Shown one piece after another: positions 31,087 through 40,334 of a stretch of 44,509 bases of DNA. The position numbers and the translations under genes were made by a program. Below the pieces are notes generated by a model. That model ran no database searches, had not been told where the DNA came from, and saw only the letters and a list, made by a program, of their open reading frames with translations. The DNA is from Spirochaetales bacterium (GTDB lineage Bacteria; Spirochaetota; Spirochaetia; DSM-2461), in contig JAFGXR010000050.1 of the NCBI GenBank assembly GCA_016936555.1, positions 1 through 44,509 of the forward strand, written 5' to 3'. Positions within the stretch are counted from its first letter, which is position 1. Every line of letters starts with the position of its first letter.

Positions 31087-32979
31087 TCAGGCCGTCACAT
31101 GCTCGAACTGGCTGTTGTACAGGTCTGCATAAAAACCCTTCCGGCTCATCAGCTCGTCATGGCTGCCCTGTTCGATGATATCCCCCTCGTTCATAACGAG
31201 GATGAGGTCGGCGTTGCGGATCGTCGAAAGGCGGTGGGCTATGATAAAGCTGGTCCGTCCCTCCATCAGTCCGTCCATGGCTTTCTGTATCAGAACTTCG
31301 GTTCTCGTATCGACGGAGCTTGTCGCTTCATCGAGAATAAGTATCTTCGGATCGGCGAGAATGGCCCTCGCGATGGTAAGAAGCTGTTTCTGTCCCTGGC
31401 TGATATTGGAAGTCTCTTCGTTGATGACCATGTCATAACCTTCGGGCCAGGTGTGGATGAAGTGATCCACATGGGCGGCTCCGGCGGCTTTTTCCACCTC
31501 TTCATCAGTCGCATCGGTTCTTCCGTAGCGGATATTCTCCCGGACTGTCGAGTTGTATAGCCAGGTGTCCTGCAGCACCATGGCGAAGTTGTTTCTCAGA
31601 TCCTCTCTGGTGAAATCGCGGATATCCATGCCGTCTACGAGAATGGCGCCGCTGTCCACATCGTAATAACGCATGAGCAGCTTGACCATGGTTGTCTTTC
31701 CCGCGCCGGTCGGACCGACGATGGCTATTTTCTTTGCTTCCCCCGCAACGGCGGAGAAGTTTCTGATAACGGGAGTTTTTTTGTCATAGGAAAATCGGAC
31801 ATTTTTAAACTCGACCTCTCCACGGATAGTCTCCGGCTTTAGAGGATTTTCCTTCTCGGCGATTTCCTGCTCCTCATCGAGGAATTCGAAGACCCTTTCC
31901 GCCGCCGCCACGGTCTGCTGAAGCACGTTGCTGATATTGGCTATCTGTGTCAGGGGCTGGGTGAAGTTCCGGACATACTGGATAAATGCCTGAATATCCC
32001 CGATGGTGATCATGTTCCTCACGGCCAGCCAGCCGCCCAGAATGGTGACGGCCACGTAGCTGATATTTCCGAAAACCATCATCAGGGGCATCATAAGCCC
32101 CGACAAAAACTGGCTTTTCCAGGCCGATTCGTGAAGCTCCTCATTAAATACGCCGAACTCCCCGATGCTTTTCTCCTGGCCGTTGAAAGCCTGCATTATG
32201 ATGTGGGCGGAAAACATCTCCTCGATATGTCCGTTGACGTGGCCCAGCGAAGCCTGCTGTTTCTTGAAGTACTTCTGGCTTCTCTTTACGATGAAAGCGA
32301 CGGTTCCCATGGAGAGGGGAATGATCAGCAGGGCCGTGAGGGTCATCCGCCAGTCGATGGAAAACATCATGATAAGGACTCCGACGACGGTGACCACGCT
32401 GGTGATCATCTGGGTCAGAGTCTGGCTCAGGGTCTGATTGATTGTATCCACGTCGTTGGTTATGCGGCTCAGAACGTCTCCGTGGCTGTTCCCGTCATAG
32501 TATTTCAGCGGGATCTTATGCATTTTCCCGGCAATATCTTTTCTGAACCGGTAGGAGAGATCGGCCGAAACGCCCGACATAATCCAGCCCATGATGTAGG
32601 AGAAAAGAGCCGATACGCCGTAGAGGCCGAGGGTTATGAGGAGAATCTGTCGGATCGAGGCGAAGTCTATCTCTCCCGTCCCGGCTATTTTCGCCATAAT
32701 GCCTTCAAAGAGTTTCGTCGTGGCCTGTCCCATGATTTTGGGACCCATAATCATGAAAACCGTAGAAAAGGAGGCGAAAACAAAGACCACCAGAACGGTA
32801 AACCGGTATTTACCCATATAGCGGAGAAGCCGGCCGATACCTTTTTTAAAATCTTTGGCCGATTCGCCTTTCATCATGCCATGGGGGCCCCGGCCGCCAC
32901 CCGGCCTGGGGCCGCGCCTCATGGGTTGATCCATGCTTCCTTTCAGGCTTTCTTTCCTTTTGTCTATATTGTCACTCAT
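31087..32979 (-). CDS. heterodimeric ABC exporter, subunit with canonical ATP site
   Basis: A 630-residue half-transporter with an N-terminal six-helix membrane domain (about 50-350) and a C-terminal ATPase. Walker A GPTGAGKTTM, Walker B KILILDEATSSVD with the catalytic Glu intact, and a deviant signature ISQGQKQ instead of LSGGQ. The N-terminus is rich in Gly/Arg/Lys. It follows the partner gene with a one-base gap. Together they form a TM287/288- or BmrCD-like exporter: this subunit supplies the working Walker B and a weak signature, the partner the reverse. It probably exports drugs or lipids, but the substrate is unknown. Confidence 0.9.
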   Translation of the reverse strand: MSDNIDKRKESLKGSMDQPMRRGPRPGGGRGPHGMMKGESAKDFKKGIGRLLRYMGKYRFTVLVVFVFASFSTVFMIMGPKIMGQATTKLFEGIMAKIAGTGEIDFASIRQILLITLGLYGVSALFSYIMGWIMSGVSADLSYRFRKDIAGKMHKIPLKYYDGNSHGDVLSRITNDVDTINQTLSQTLTQMITSVVTVVGVLIMMFSIDWRMTLTALLIIPLSMGTVAFIVKRSQKYFKKQQASLGHVNGHIEEMFSAHIIMQAFNGQEKSIGEFGVFNEELHESAWKSQFLSGLMMPLMMVFGNISYVAVTILGGWLAVRNMITIGDIQAFIQYVRNFTQPLTQIANISNVLQQTVAAAERVFEFLDEEQEIAEKENPLKPETIRGEVEFKNVRFSYDKKTPVIRNFSAVAGEAKKIAIVGPTGAGKTTMVKLLMRYYDVDSGAILVDGMDIRDFTREDLRNNFAMVLQDTWLYNSTVRENIRYGRTDATDEEVEKAAGAAHVDHFIHTWPEGYDMVINEETSNISQGQKQLLTIARAILADPKILILDEATSSVDTRTEVLIQKAMDGLMEGRTSFIIAHRLSTIRNADLILVMNEGDIIEQGSHDELMSRKGFYADLYNSQFEHVTA

Positions 32980-32980
32980 T

Positions 32981-35113
32981 TTATACTTCCTTGATCGAGA
33001 GCTGGGAGAGAACGATTTCCCTGTAAACCGGGCAGTTTTCCATCAGTTCCTTATGCCGTCCTTTCCCGACAAGTCTTCCGTCGTCGAGAACCAGTATCTG
33101 TTCGGCCTGCATGATCGTGGAGACTCTCTGGGCCACGATGATTCTCGTAGTTCCACCGTATTCCCGTTCCAGTTCCCTCCGCAGCCCGGCATCGGTTTTG
33201 AAGTCCAGCGCGGAAAAGCTGTCATCGAAAATCAGCACGGGACAGTCCTTTATCAAGGCTCTCGCTATGGATAGGCGCTGCTTCTGGCCTCCCGATACAT
33301 TGGCTCCCCCCTGGCTGACAGGAGAGTCGTATCCCTCATCCTTCTTACTGATAAACTCGGTGGACTGGGATATCCGGGCCGCAACTTCCAGTTTCTCCCG
33401 GCCGATTCCTTCGGAGCCGTATGCCAGGTTGCTTTCGATGGTTCCCGCAAATAGCACGCTTTTCTGCGGAACATAGCCGATCTGTTTTCTCAGGTCCGGT
33501 AAGGAGATTGATCTTACATCCAGATCATCTATGAGAACTTTCCCTTCCGATACATCGTAGAAGCGGGGGATGAGGTTGATCAGACTCGATTTGCCGCTTC
33601 CCGTCGACCCGATAATTGCTGTCGTCCCGCCCGGTTCAGCCGTAAAGCTTATATCTTTCAGAGCGTAGTCGTCGGCGCCGGGATATTTGAAGCTCACCTT
33701 ATCGAAACTGATTCGCCCCCGGACCGAATCGGCAAGCTTTGCCGGTTCCGGGGGATTCTTAACGGATCCTTCGGTTTTCAGAACCTCATCGATTCTTCCC
33801 GCCGATACGGAGGCCCTCGGGAGGAAGATGAAAGCCATGGAAAGCATGAGAAAGGACATGACGATCTGCATGGCGTACTGGAGAAAGGCCATCATATCTC
33901 CGACCTGCAGGGAAGATTCAGCCACTTTGTGGGCTCCGATCCAGATAATGGTCAGAGAAAGAATATTCATAATCAGGGTGATAAAGGGCATGAGAGTCAC
34001 CATCAGCCTGTTGACGAAGAGATTGACACCGGTCAGCTCTCTGTTCGCCTTATCGAACCGGTCCTTTTCGAATGACTGTCTGTTGAATGCCCTGACGACA
34101 AGAATTCCGGTCAGCTGTTCTCTGGCAACTTTATTGATTTTATCAACCAGCCCCTGTATGGCTTTGAATTTGGGCAGGGCCACTATCATGACGACACTGA
34201 CGATACCCATAAGGACGAGCACGGCCAGAGCGATGATCCAGCCCATGGAGGGGGCTTTCGTAAAAGCTCTGATAATAGCTCCCGTCGCCATAATCGGAGC
34301 CATGAACATCATGCGCATTATCATAAATGTCACATGCTGGATCTGTACCACGTCGTTGGTATTCCTGGTGATAAGCGAAGCTGTGGAGAAGCGGTCGAAC
34401 TCCGCATTGGAGAAGCTCTCTATTTTCCGGAACAGATCGGAGCGGAGATTCCTCCCCACGCCTGCGGAAACCCGGGCGGCGAGAAACCCGACCGCAATGG
34501 TCGCCGCAGCCGAGATTAATGCAATTATCAGCATAAATCCACCGGTTTTAAGAATATAGCTGCTCTGAAGCTCCGATGAATCCATACCCATCGATTCGTA
34601 CTCTGTTCTGACCGCCTGGAGAGCCATTTGTTCAATCATGGCCGGATCGAAACGGCCGGCGAACTGCTCTTTCATTTTTGCAAGAACCGCCGATCTCTGT
34701 TCATCCGGCATGGCCGTCAGCGCCTCGGGAGTCATGGCGGCATTCCGGTAACCGTCCGATGCGGCGAGTATGAAACTTACCAGGAAACCGGACCGGAACT
34801 CACGATCGGAATTCAGATTTTCCAGCATTCCCTCTTTCAGAACCGCAGGCTCCGCTTCATCGGAAACATTGTAGTAGCGGGCGAACTGCTCTGCTCCGGA
34901 GCTGTCCGAAAGAGATAAGAGTTTGTCTCTGGTCGCCGCTGAAATCTTTTCCGGCACGGGAGATTCGATCCCTCCCTGCTGGAGACCTATATTGACGATT
35001 CTCGACATGTAATCGGGCAGAGCCAGATCCATGTTTACCTGCAGGAACAGGAGAGCGACAGCCAGAACAATGGCCGGTATGTAGGGCCCGTAGTAGCGCA
35101 GAATTTTAAACAC
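32981..35113 (-). CDS. heterodimeric ABC exporter, subunit with degenerate site and extracytoplasmic insert
   Basis: A 710-residue half-transporter. Helix 1 (about 11-31) is followed by an unusually long external segment (about 45-185, rich in Glu/Ala and predicted helical), then helix 2 onwards and an ATPase domain (about 470-700). Walker A GSTGSGKSSL (near 500); signature VSGGQKQR is canonical; in Walker B (PVLIFDDSFSALD) the catalytic Glu is Asp, so its own ATP site should be slow. Combined with the ISQGQ signature of the partner this gives one degenerate and one active site. GTG start, overlapping the MarR stop (TAGTG) by one base. BmrD-type proteins also carry such an insert. Confidence 0.9.
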   Translation of the reverse strand: MFKILRYYGPYIPAIVLAVALLFLQVNMDLALPDYMSRIVNIGLQQGGIESPVPEKISAATRDKLLSLSDSSGAEQFARYYNVSDEAEPAVLKEGMLENLNSDREFRSGFLVSFILAASDGYRNAAMTPEALTAMPDEQRSAVLAKMKEQFAGRFDPAMIEQMALQAVRTEYESMGMDSSELQSSYILKTGGFMLIIALISAAATIAVGFLAARVSAGVGRNLRSDLFRKIESFSNAEFDRFSTASLITRNTNDVVQIQHVTFMIMRMMFMAPIMATGAIIRAFTKAPSMGWIIALAVLVLMGIVSVVMIVALPKFKAIQGLVDKINKVAREQLTGILVVRAFNRQSFEKDRFDKANRELTGVNLFVNRLMVTLMPFITLIMNILSLTIIWIGAHKVAESSLQVGDMMAFLQYAMQIVMSFLMLSMAFIFLPRASVSAGRIDEVLKTEGSVKNPPEPAKLADSVRGRISFDKVSFKYPGADDYALKDISFTAEPGGTTAIIGSTGSGKSSLINLIPRFYDVSEGKVLIDDLDVRSISLPDLRKQIGYVPQKSVLFAGTIESNLAYGSEGIGREKLEVAARISQSTEFISKKDEGYDSPVSQGGANVSGGQKQRLSIARALIKDCPVLIFDDSFSALDFKTDAGLRRELEREYGGTTRIIVAQRVSTIMQAEQILVLDDGRLVGKGRHKELMENCPVYREIVLSQLSIKEV

Positions 35114-35607
35114 TATTTTTCCTCCCCGGATTGTATTTTTTGGTGATGGTGGTGTTTATCGAGAGGTTCGATCTCGCCGAATCTCTCAACAATCCTCTTC
35201 AGGCAGGGCAGCAGTTCCCCCGCTTCCTCCTCGGAGATCTTTCCGACCAGTTCCTCCATCCAGGATGAACGGGCCAGGATAGAAAGTTTGAGGACTTTTT
35301 CCCCTTTGTTGCTGATGCAGTGATTCTTCTTTCTTCTGTCATCGGGATCTTCCCGCCGTTCTATGTATCCGGACTGGACCAGTTTGTCCAGAAGCTGGCT
35401 GACGGCTGAATTGCTGATATCGAGCATGGAACTCAATTCGCTGACCGAGGCTCTCCCGCCTTTGTTGAGTCTGCCCAGTATAAACATCTGGCTGTATGAG
35501 AGATTGTGCTTCCTGGCGAACTGGAAATATCCGCTCATGGACCGGTGCATCAGATAATGGCCCAGCTCCTGCAGGTTTTCCTTCAATTCTTCTCTTTTTT
35601 TTTGCAT
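35113..35607 (-). CDS. MarR-family transcriptional regulator
   Basis: A 164-residue MarR-type winged-helix protein. The DNA-binding part covers about 50-100 (VSELSSMLDISNSAVSQLLD, then RREDPDDRRKKNHCISNKG in the wing). The C-terminus is basic and histidine-rich (DKHHHHQKIQ). It is the first gene of the exporter operon and overlaps it by one base. An inverted repeat sits at the transcription start site, so it most likely represses its own operon and is released by a ligand exported by the transporter. AGGA precedes the ATG by five bases. Confidence 0.9.
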   Translation of the reverse strand: MQKKREELKENLQELGHYLMHRSMSGYFQFARKHNLSYSQMFILGRLNKGGRASVSELSSMLDISNSAVSQLLDKLVQSGYIERREDPDDRRKKNHCISNKGEKVLKLSILARSSWMEELVGKISEEEAGELLPCLKRIVERFGEIEPLDKHHHHQKIQSGEEK

Positions 35608-35619
35608 AAGTATCCTAAA

Positions 35620-35639
35620 TAGTTAAGTTTGCTTAAATA
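35620..35639. promoter_or_regulatory. MarR operator at the exporter promoter
   Basis: TAGTTAAG-TTTG-CTTAAATA: arms match in 7 of 8 positions (TTAAG/CTTAA perfect). It lies directly downstream of the -10 box of the leftward promoter, across the expected transcription start. Confidence 0.6.
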
Positions 35640-35668
35640 AAATAATACACCGCGATTCAGGACGTCAA
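35640..35668 (-). promoter_or_regulatory. promoter of the MarR-exporter operon
   Basis: Minus strand TTGACG (35668-35663), 17-base spacer, TTATTT (35645-35640); a TATTAT at 35647-35642 with a 15-base spacer is an alternative. This transcript has a leader of about 25 bases and an AGGA ribosome site, in contrast to the leaderless starts elsewhere. Confidence 0.55.
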
Positions 35669-35776
35669 TATAAAAAAGAATGTATCTGCGATTCATGTGG
35701 GAATTTGTTCAGGGAAAATTCAGTTACAGGAGTAAAATCCGTAGCTTTTTATTCATATCCGAAGAAAAATCAATTT

Positions 35777-36637
35777 ATGGAAATAGAAATATACAAAGGG
35801 GATATACTTCCCGATACAAAGATCTCAGACATACATCGGGTTATTGATGAGTGCAACCGCCGCGACGGCACATCATATGATTTCGACAGCGGGGATGATT
35901 ACAGGAAGCCCGGAGATCTCAACTATTTTATACTTTACGGAGACGGGAAGCCTCTGTCCGCCCTCTATCTCTTTGTCCCCACTTCGGCCGAGGCCGAAGT
36001 CTATGGTTTCACCGTCCCGGATCAGAGGCGCCGGGGATATATGACTTCCCTGCTGGGGGAGGTGGTTCCGGAGTTGAGACGGCGCTCCATCCCGTCCCTG
36101 CTTTTTGTCTGTGACGGGAAATCGGAAGATGGTGCCGCCTTTATCAAGCGGCGGAAGACGGCTTATGATTTCTCTGAGTTCTCCATGATACTGGAGACTC
36201 CTGTCGGGGCGGAAAATAACAGGGATATAGACATCCGTCCTGTAACTGAAGAAGACAGGCAGGAGCTGATCAGGATCAACGGGGAAGCCTTCAATGAAGA
36301 GAGGAGAACAGTCGAAGAAACGGTCAATCTGTTCTATACATCGGAAAAGAGAGATTTTTATGCGGTAATTCATGACGGGAAGGTCGTGGGGATGATAGGG
36401 CGGTATCTCGAGGAGAACCGGGATTACATTCACGGATTTGCCATGGATGCCTCTGTCCGGGGGCGCGGATGGGGGCAGCAGGCTTTATGGCAGCTGATAG
36501 ATGTATGCCGCCGTTCCGATCCTTCGAAAACAGTGGTTCTGGAGGTGGAATCGGAGAATGAGAGAGCCCTGAATCTCTATAAGCGGTGCGGTTTCCGCCT
36601 CGTTTCCCGGTTCGATTATTACAGAGAGTCTATATAA
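35777..36637 (+). CDS. tandem-domain GNAT acetyltransferase
   Basis: A 286-residue protein with two GNAT folds. The first (about 1-140) has VPDQRRRGYMTSLL (about 80-93), and the second (about 150-286) has the acetyl-CoA-binding VRGRGWGQQALW (about 234-245) and ends in ALNLYKRCGFRLV. In such tandem proteins usually one half is catalytic. Substrate unknown. The start is uncertain: the ATG at 35777 has only a weak GAAGA site; an upstream frame from TTG at 35705 includes AGGAG at 35731 but no good start codon after it. Unrelated in strand or spacing to the exporter operon. Confidence 0.75.
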   Translation: MEIEIYKGDILPDTKISDIHRVIDECNRRDGTSYDFDSGDDYRKPGDLNYFILYGDGKPLSALYLFVPTSAEAEVYGFTVPDQRRRGYMTSLLGEVVPELRRRSIPSLLFVCDGKSEDGAAFIKRRKTAYDFSEFSMILETPVGAENNRDIDIRPVTEEDRQELIRINGEAFNEERRTVEETVNLFYTSEKRDFYAVIHDGKVVGMIGRYLEENRDYIHGFAMDASVRGRGWGQQALWQLIDVCRRSDPSKTVVLEVESENERALNLYKRCGFRLVSRFDYYRESI

Positions 36638-36644
36638 TATTTTC

Positions 36645-36673
36645 TTGCCCGTCCGGATATGCTCTGCTATTAT
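36645..36673 (+). promoter_or_regulatory. promoter of the xylanase gene
   Basis: TTGCCC (36645-36650), 17-base spacer, TATTAT (36668-36673). The expected transcript start falls in the inverted repeat that follows. Confidence 0.5.
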
Positions 36674-36675
36674 TA

Positions 36676-36698
36676 GTTAGTTGAAACTGGAAACTAAC
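36676..36698. promoter_or_regulatory. inverted repeat at the xylanase transcript start (operator or leader hairpin)
   Basis: GTTAGTT (36676-36682) and AACTAAC (36692-36698), perfect seven-base arms, nine-base centre, just before the GGAGG ribosome site. A sugar-responsive repressor site is the favoured reading; an RNA hairpin is the alternative. Confidence 0.5.
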
Positions 36699-36709
36699 CG
36701 GAGGTCTTT

Positions 36710-38401
36710 GTGAAATTGGGGAATATCGCGTTACTGCTTTTGTCTTCTCTGCTGACAGCCTGCGTCACCGCACCGATCGTCAGAGAATTCGGACATGAAA
36801 TTGAAACGGATCTGGAAGCGCTTTCTTCTGTCTATGGAGGCAGCTTTTTAATGGGAGCTGCAGCGGAACCGTATCAGCTCGAGGGGGCCGAAGGGGCTTT
36901 GCTCGCCTACCACTTCAACAGTCTGACGGCGGAAAACGCTATGAAATTCCGCACCATCCATCCCGAAGAGAATACCTACAACTTCGAACCGGCCGATCGG
37001 CTGGCAGCTTTCGCAAAAGAAAACCGCATGAAAATGCGGGGACATACCTTCGTCTGGCACCATCCCGATGAAATCGCTCCCTGGGTATTCGCCGATGAAT
37101 CGGGACAAGCGCGAAGCCGTGAAGAGGTCCTGTCCATCCTGAAAGACCATATGGCCGCACTTATCGACCGTTACGGTGATAGCGTTTATGCCTGGGACGT
37201 GGTCAATGAAGCGGTCGATTTAAGCCAGCCCGATAAAATGAGGCGCACTCCCTGGTACGAGAGCATCGGCCCCGATTATGTCGATCAGGCTTTTCTGCTC
37301 GCCCGGGAACTGTCGCCGAAGGCAAAGCTCTTCCTCAATGATTACGACACCTTCGAGCCGGCGAAAAGGGAGGCCCTCTTTGCTCTGGTAAAAGGAATGA
37401 AAGAAAGGGGAATACCCATAGACGGCGTAGGGCTTCAGCTCCATCTGACTCTTTCCCATCCGCCCCTTGAGGAGATTGAGAAAACGATCGATCTCTTCAG
37501 GACTCTCGACGTGGAGATTCACATCACGGAACTGGATATGTCTCTCTATTCAAGAGAGTTCCAGACCATGGAGGAACCGGACGGCGATTCCCTGATCCGC
37601 CAGGCCCACCGTTATAAAGAGCTGTTCGATATCTTTGTTAAAAATGATGACATCATCAGCAGCGTCACCTTCTGGGGATTCAACGACGGTCATACCTACA
37701 GGACCGGCGAGCCCTACAACCGGCCGGACTGGCCATTGCCTTTCGACTCTGCGATGAAAGCCAAGCCGGCATATTACGGAATCATAGGATCGGCCGATCT
37801 TCCGGAAGATGTGGTTCTGGAAGAACCGCGCCAGAATAAAACCTATCGGGCTCCCGGGGGAACACCGGTCATTGACGGGGAAATCGATCCTGTCTGGGAT
37901 AAGGCACCGGTTGTTCTGACCGATACCCAGGTCATGAGCGCGCCGGGAGCGGTGGCATCGGTCAGAATGCTCTGGGATGAAGAGCACCTCTACATCCTGG
38001 CCGAGGTTAAGGACAGCACGGTGAGCGACAACGCCGACCAGGCGTACATGAACGATTCCTTTGAATTCTTTATCGACGAGCTCAATGACAAAACGGTCGC
38101 TCTGGGCAGCGATGACTGCCAGATCCGTATAGGGCACACCAATGAAATGAGTTTCGGCGGTCAGGGATGGAAGGATAAGATTGAATCGTCGGCTCGGATC
38201 ACCGATGAGGGGTACCGGGTGGAACTGAAGTATATCCTCCAGAAGGTCAAAGGGGATGCCGGACTCACCATGGGGATGGACTTTCAGGTCAACGACAACT
38301 TCGGGAACGCCGAGCGTGAAGGAATCTCCAAATGGAATGACCCCACCAATGAATCGTGGCGCAATACCACGGGCTGGGGAACTCTGGAGCTTGTCGATTG
38401 A
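36710..38401 (+). CDS. lipoprotein endo-1,4-beta-xylanase (GH10 with CBM9)
   Basis: A 563-residue enzyme that hydrolyses xylan chains. The lipobox LLTAC (cysteine near residue 18) indicates a membrane-anchored lipoprotein. GH10 barrel about 40-365: acid/base Glu167 in WDVVNEAVD and nucleophile Glu274 in HITELDMS, with GHTFVWHH near 112-119. The C-terminal ~180 residues are a CBM9-type carbohydrate-binding module (GTPVIDGEIDPVWDKAP, LWDEEHLYILAEVKD, DSFEFFIDE). GTG start with GGAGG five to six bases upstream. It would release xylo-oligosaccharides at the cell surface; the distant ABC importer at 166-3557 is one possible taker. Confidence 0.95.
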   Translation: MKLGNIALLLLSSLLTACVTAPIVREFGHEIETDLEALSSVYGGSFLMGAAAEPYQLEGAEGALLAYHFNSLTAENAMKFRTIHPEENTYNFEPADRLAAFAKENRMKMRGHTFVWHHPDEIAPWVFADESGQARSREEVLSILKDHMAALIDRYGDSVYAWDVVNEAVDLSQPDKMRRTPWYESIGPDYVDQAFLLARELSPKAKLFLNDYDTFEPAKREALFALVKGMKERGIPIDGVGLQLHLTLSHPPLEEIEKTIDLFRTLDVEIHITELDMSLYSREFQTMEEPDGDSLIRQAHRYKELFDIFVKNDDIISSVTFWGFNDGHTYRTGEPYNRPDWPLPFDSAMKAKPAYYGIIGSADLPEDVVLEEPRQNKTYRAPGGTPVIDGEIDPVWDKAPVVLTDTQVMSAPGAVASVRMLWDEEHLYILAEVKDSTVSDNADQAYMNDSFEFFIDELNDKTVALGSDDCQIRIGHTNEMSFGGQGWKDKIESSARITDEGYRVELKYILQKVKGDAGLTMGMDFQVNDNFGNAEREGISKWNDPTNESWRNTTGWGTLELVD

Positions 38402-38474
38402 AAAGGAGATAAAACGGTACACTGAGGTCAAAGTTCCATGCTAGAATAATTCAGTTTAAAAAAGAAGGTAAATA

Positions 38475-40280
38475 ATGGAAAAAACAAGTGTACCCCTGCG
38501 TTCCGACATACCGAAGGAACAGACCTGGAATGCCGAAGCGGTATTCAAAGACAGAGAAGCCTGGAGAAAGGCTTTCGAGGAACTGAAAAAAGAACTCCCT
38601 GAGATTGACGGATTCGAGGGGACTCTCTCGTCCAGTCCGGACAATCTCATTAAATGGCTGAAAAAAGAGGAAGAGCTTTCGCGGAAAGCGGAAAAACTCG
38701 GATTTTACGCCTATATGGCCATGGCGGTTAACGGCGACGACGCCGAAGCCACTTCCATGGTCAGCCAGATCCAGAGCATGAGTGCCGATATGGAAGCCCG
38801 CTCCGCTTTCGCCGATCCGGAAATTCTGTCCATGGACGAGAAACAGCTTCTTTCCTGGATCGGGTCGGAAGAGGGGCTGTCTCCTTTCAGGCACAGCCTT
38901 GAGGATCTGATCCGCACGAGGCCCCATGTCCGCTCCGGCGAAGTGGAAGAGGTCCTGGGCCTTGTGTCCGACCCCTTCGGCAGCGTGGAAATGACCTTTA
39001 ATATGCTTTCCTCTATGGATATGAAGATCGATGATGCAGTTGGTCAGGACGGCGGATCCATGGATGTCACCCAGAGCAATATCGAAGAGATTAAAAAGCA
39101 TCCCGATAGAAAGATCCGCCGGAGCGGCATGGAAAATTATGCCGATGCCTATCTGGGGCTCCGCCATACTTATGCGGGGAATTACATCGCCGCGGCGAAA
39201 CAGGCGGCAACGCTGGCAAAAATCCGGGGATACGATTCTGTTCTCCAGTACAAACTGGCGCCCTACAATATACCGGCAGATGTATTTCACAATCTGATTG
39301 ATACATTCAAGAGCAAGCTTCCCATATGGCACCGCTACTGGGATGTGAAGAGACGGCTTCTGAAGCTCGATGAAATGCGCCCTTACGACATCTGGGCTCC
39401 TCTGACGGAAAAACAGCCGGAATACAGTTTTAAAGAAGCGGTCGATCTGATCGGAAAGGGGATGGCTCCTCTCGGGGAGAAATACGTCAGCACGGTCCGC
39501 AAGGGATGCCTGGAAGACCGCTGGGTCGACTATGGCAGAAACAAAGGGAAAAGCCAGGGCGCTTTTTCATACGGCACCTATGACACCTATCCCTGCATCA
39601 TGCTCAGCTACGACAACACCCTGACGGAGATCAGCACGCTGGCCCATGAGCTGGGGCACTCCATGCACTCCTGGCTGACTCATGAGAATCAGAGCTATTC
39701 CGATTCCCATTACTCCATGTTCGTGGCCGAGGTGGCCTCCAATTTCAACCAGGCTATGGTCCGCGATTACCTTTTCAAAACAAATGACGACAGGGATTTT
39801 CAGCTGGCCGTGATCCAGGAGGCCATGGACAATATCCACCGCTATTTCTTTATCATGCCGACGCTGGCCCGGTTCGAGTTTGAAGTGTACCGACGGCTCG
39901 AAGCAGGCGAACCGCTCAACGCCGACATCCTCCAGGAAATCATGAAGGGATTTTATGCCGAAGGTTACGGCGACGCCCTGAAGGATGATGAGGAGAGAAC
40001 CTCCATCACCTGGGCGACCTTCGGGCATCTGTACGAACCGTTCTACACATTCCAGTACGCCACGGGCATTTCGGCGGCGCACGCTCTCTGTTACGGAATA
40101 CTCGACGGGAAAGAGAACGCTGTGGAAGATTATCTGAAATTCCTGAGTCTGGGCAATTCGGTTTATCCGCTGGAAGCTCTGGCGACCGGCGGTGTGGATA
40201 TGCTCTCGACAGAGCCCGTGGAAGCGGGATTCAAAGTCCTGGAAGCCCTGATCGACCGGCTGGAAAAGCTGATCGACTGA
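38475..40280 (+). CDS. pepF: oligoendopeptidase F (M3 metallopeptidase)
   Basis: A 601-residue cytoplasmic zinc peptidase that cuts short peptides of about 7-17 residues. The zinc motif HELGH is at 391-395 (LAHELGHSMHSW), with the third ligand Glu in AEVASNFNQ about 25 residues later. Length and layout (helical N-terminal half, catalytic C-terminal half) equal full-length PepF. GAAGG lies before the ATG. It is not obviously linked to the xylanase gene upstream (73-base gap). A strong terminator follows. Confidence 0.95.
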   Translation: MEKTSVPLRSDIPKEQTWNAEAVFKDREAWRKAFEELKKELPEIDGFEGTLSSSPDNLIKWLKKEEELSRKAEKLGFYAYMAMAVNGDDAEATSMVSQIQSMSADMEARSAFADPEILSMDEKQLLSWIGSEEGLSPFRHSLEDLIRTRPHVRSGEVEEVLGLVSDPFGSVEMTFNMLSSMDMKIDDAVGQDGGSMDVTQSNIEEIKKHPDRKIRRSGMENYADAYLGLRHTYAGNYIAAAKQAATLAKIRGYDSVLQYKLAPYNIPADVFHNLIDTFKSKLPIWHRYWDVKRRLLKLDEMRPYDIWAPLTEKQPEYSFKEAVDLIGKGMAPLGEKYVSTVRKGCLEDRWVDYGRNKGKSQGAFSYGTYDTYPCIMLSYDNTLTEISTLAHELGHSMHSWLTHENQSYSDSHYSMFVAEVASNFNQAMVRDYLFKTNDDRDFQLAVIQEAMDNIHRYFFIMPTLARFEFEVYRRLEAGEPLNADILQEIMKGFYAEGYGDALKDDEERTSITWATFGHLYEPFYTFQYATGISAAHALCYGILDGKENAVEDYLKFLSLGNSVYPLEALATGGVDMLSTEPVEAGFKVLEALIDRLEKLID

Positions 40281-40301
40281 AAGAATTCTTTATGATTTCA
40301 C

Positions 40302-40334
40302 AACGCGGCGGACAGAGACTCCGCCGCGTTTTTT
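40302..40334. terminator. intrinsic terminator after pepF
   Basis: Perfect 10-base stem ACGCGGCGGA (40303-40312) and TCCGCCGCGT (40320-40329), seven-base loop, followed by six T. It abuts the stop of the convergent flavin reductase gene; the A-rich left side is weak for the reverse direction. Confidence 0.9.

Noticed and set aside
32131-34559. Long plus-strand frames opposite the two ABC exporter genes
   Set aside because: Walker A, signature and Walker B motifs are on the minus strand; the plus-strand products lack any domain.
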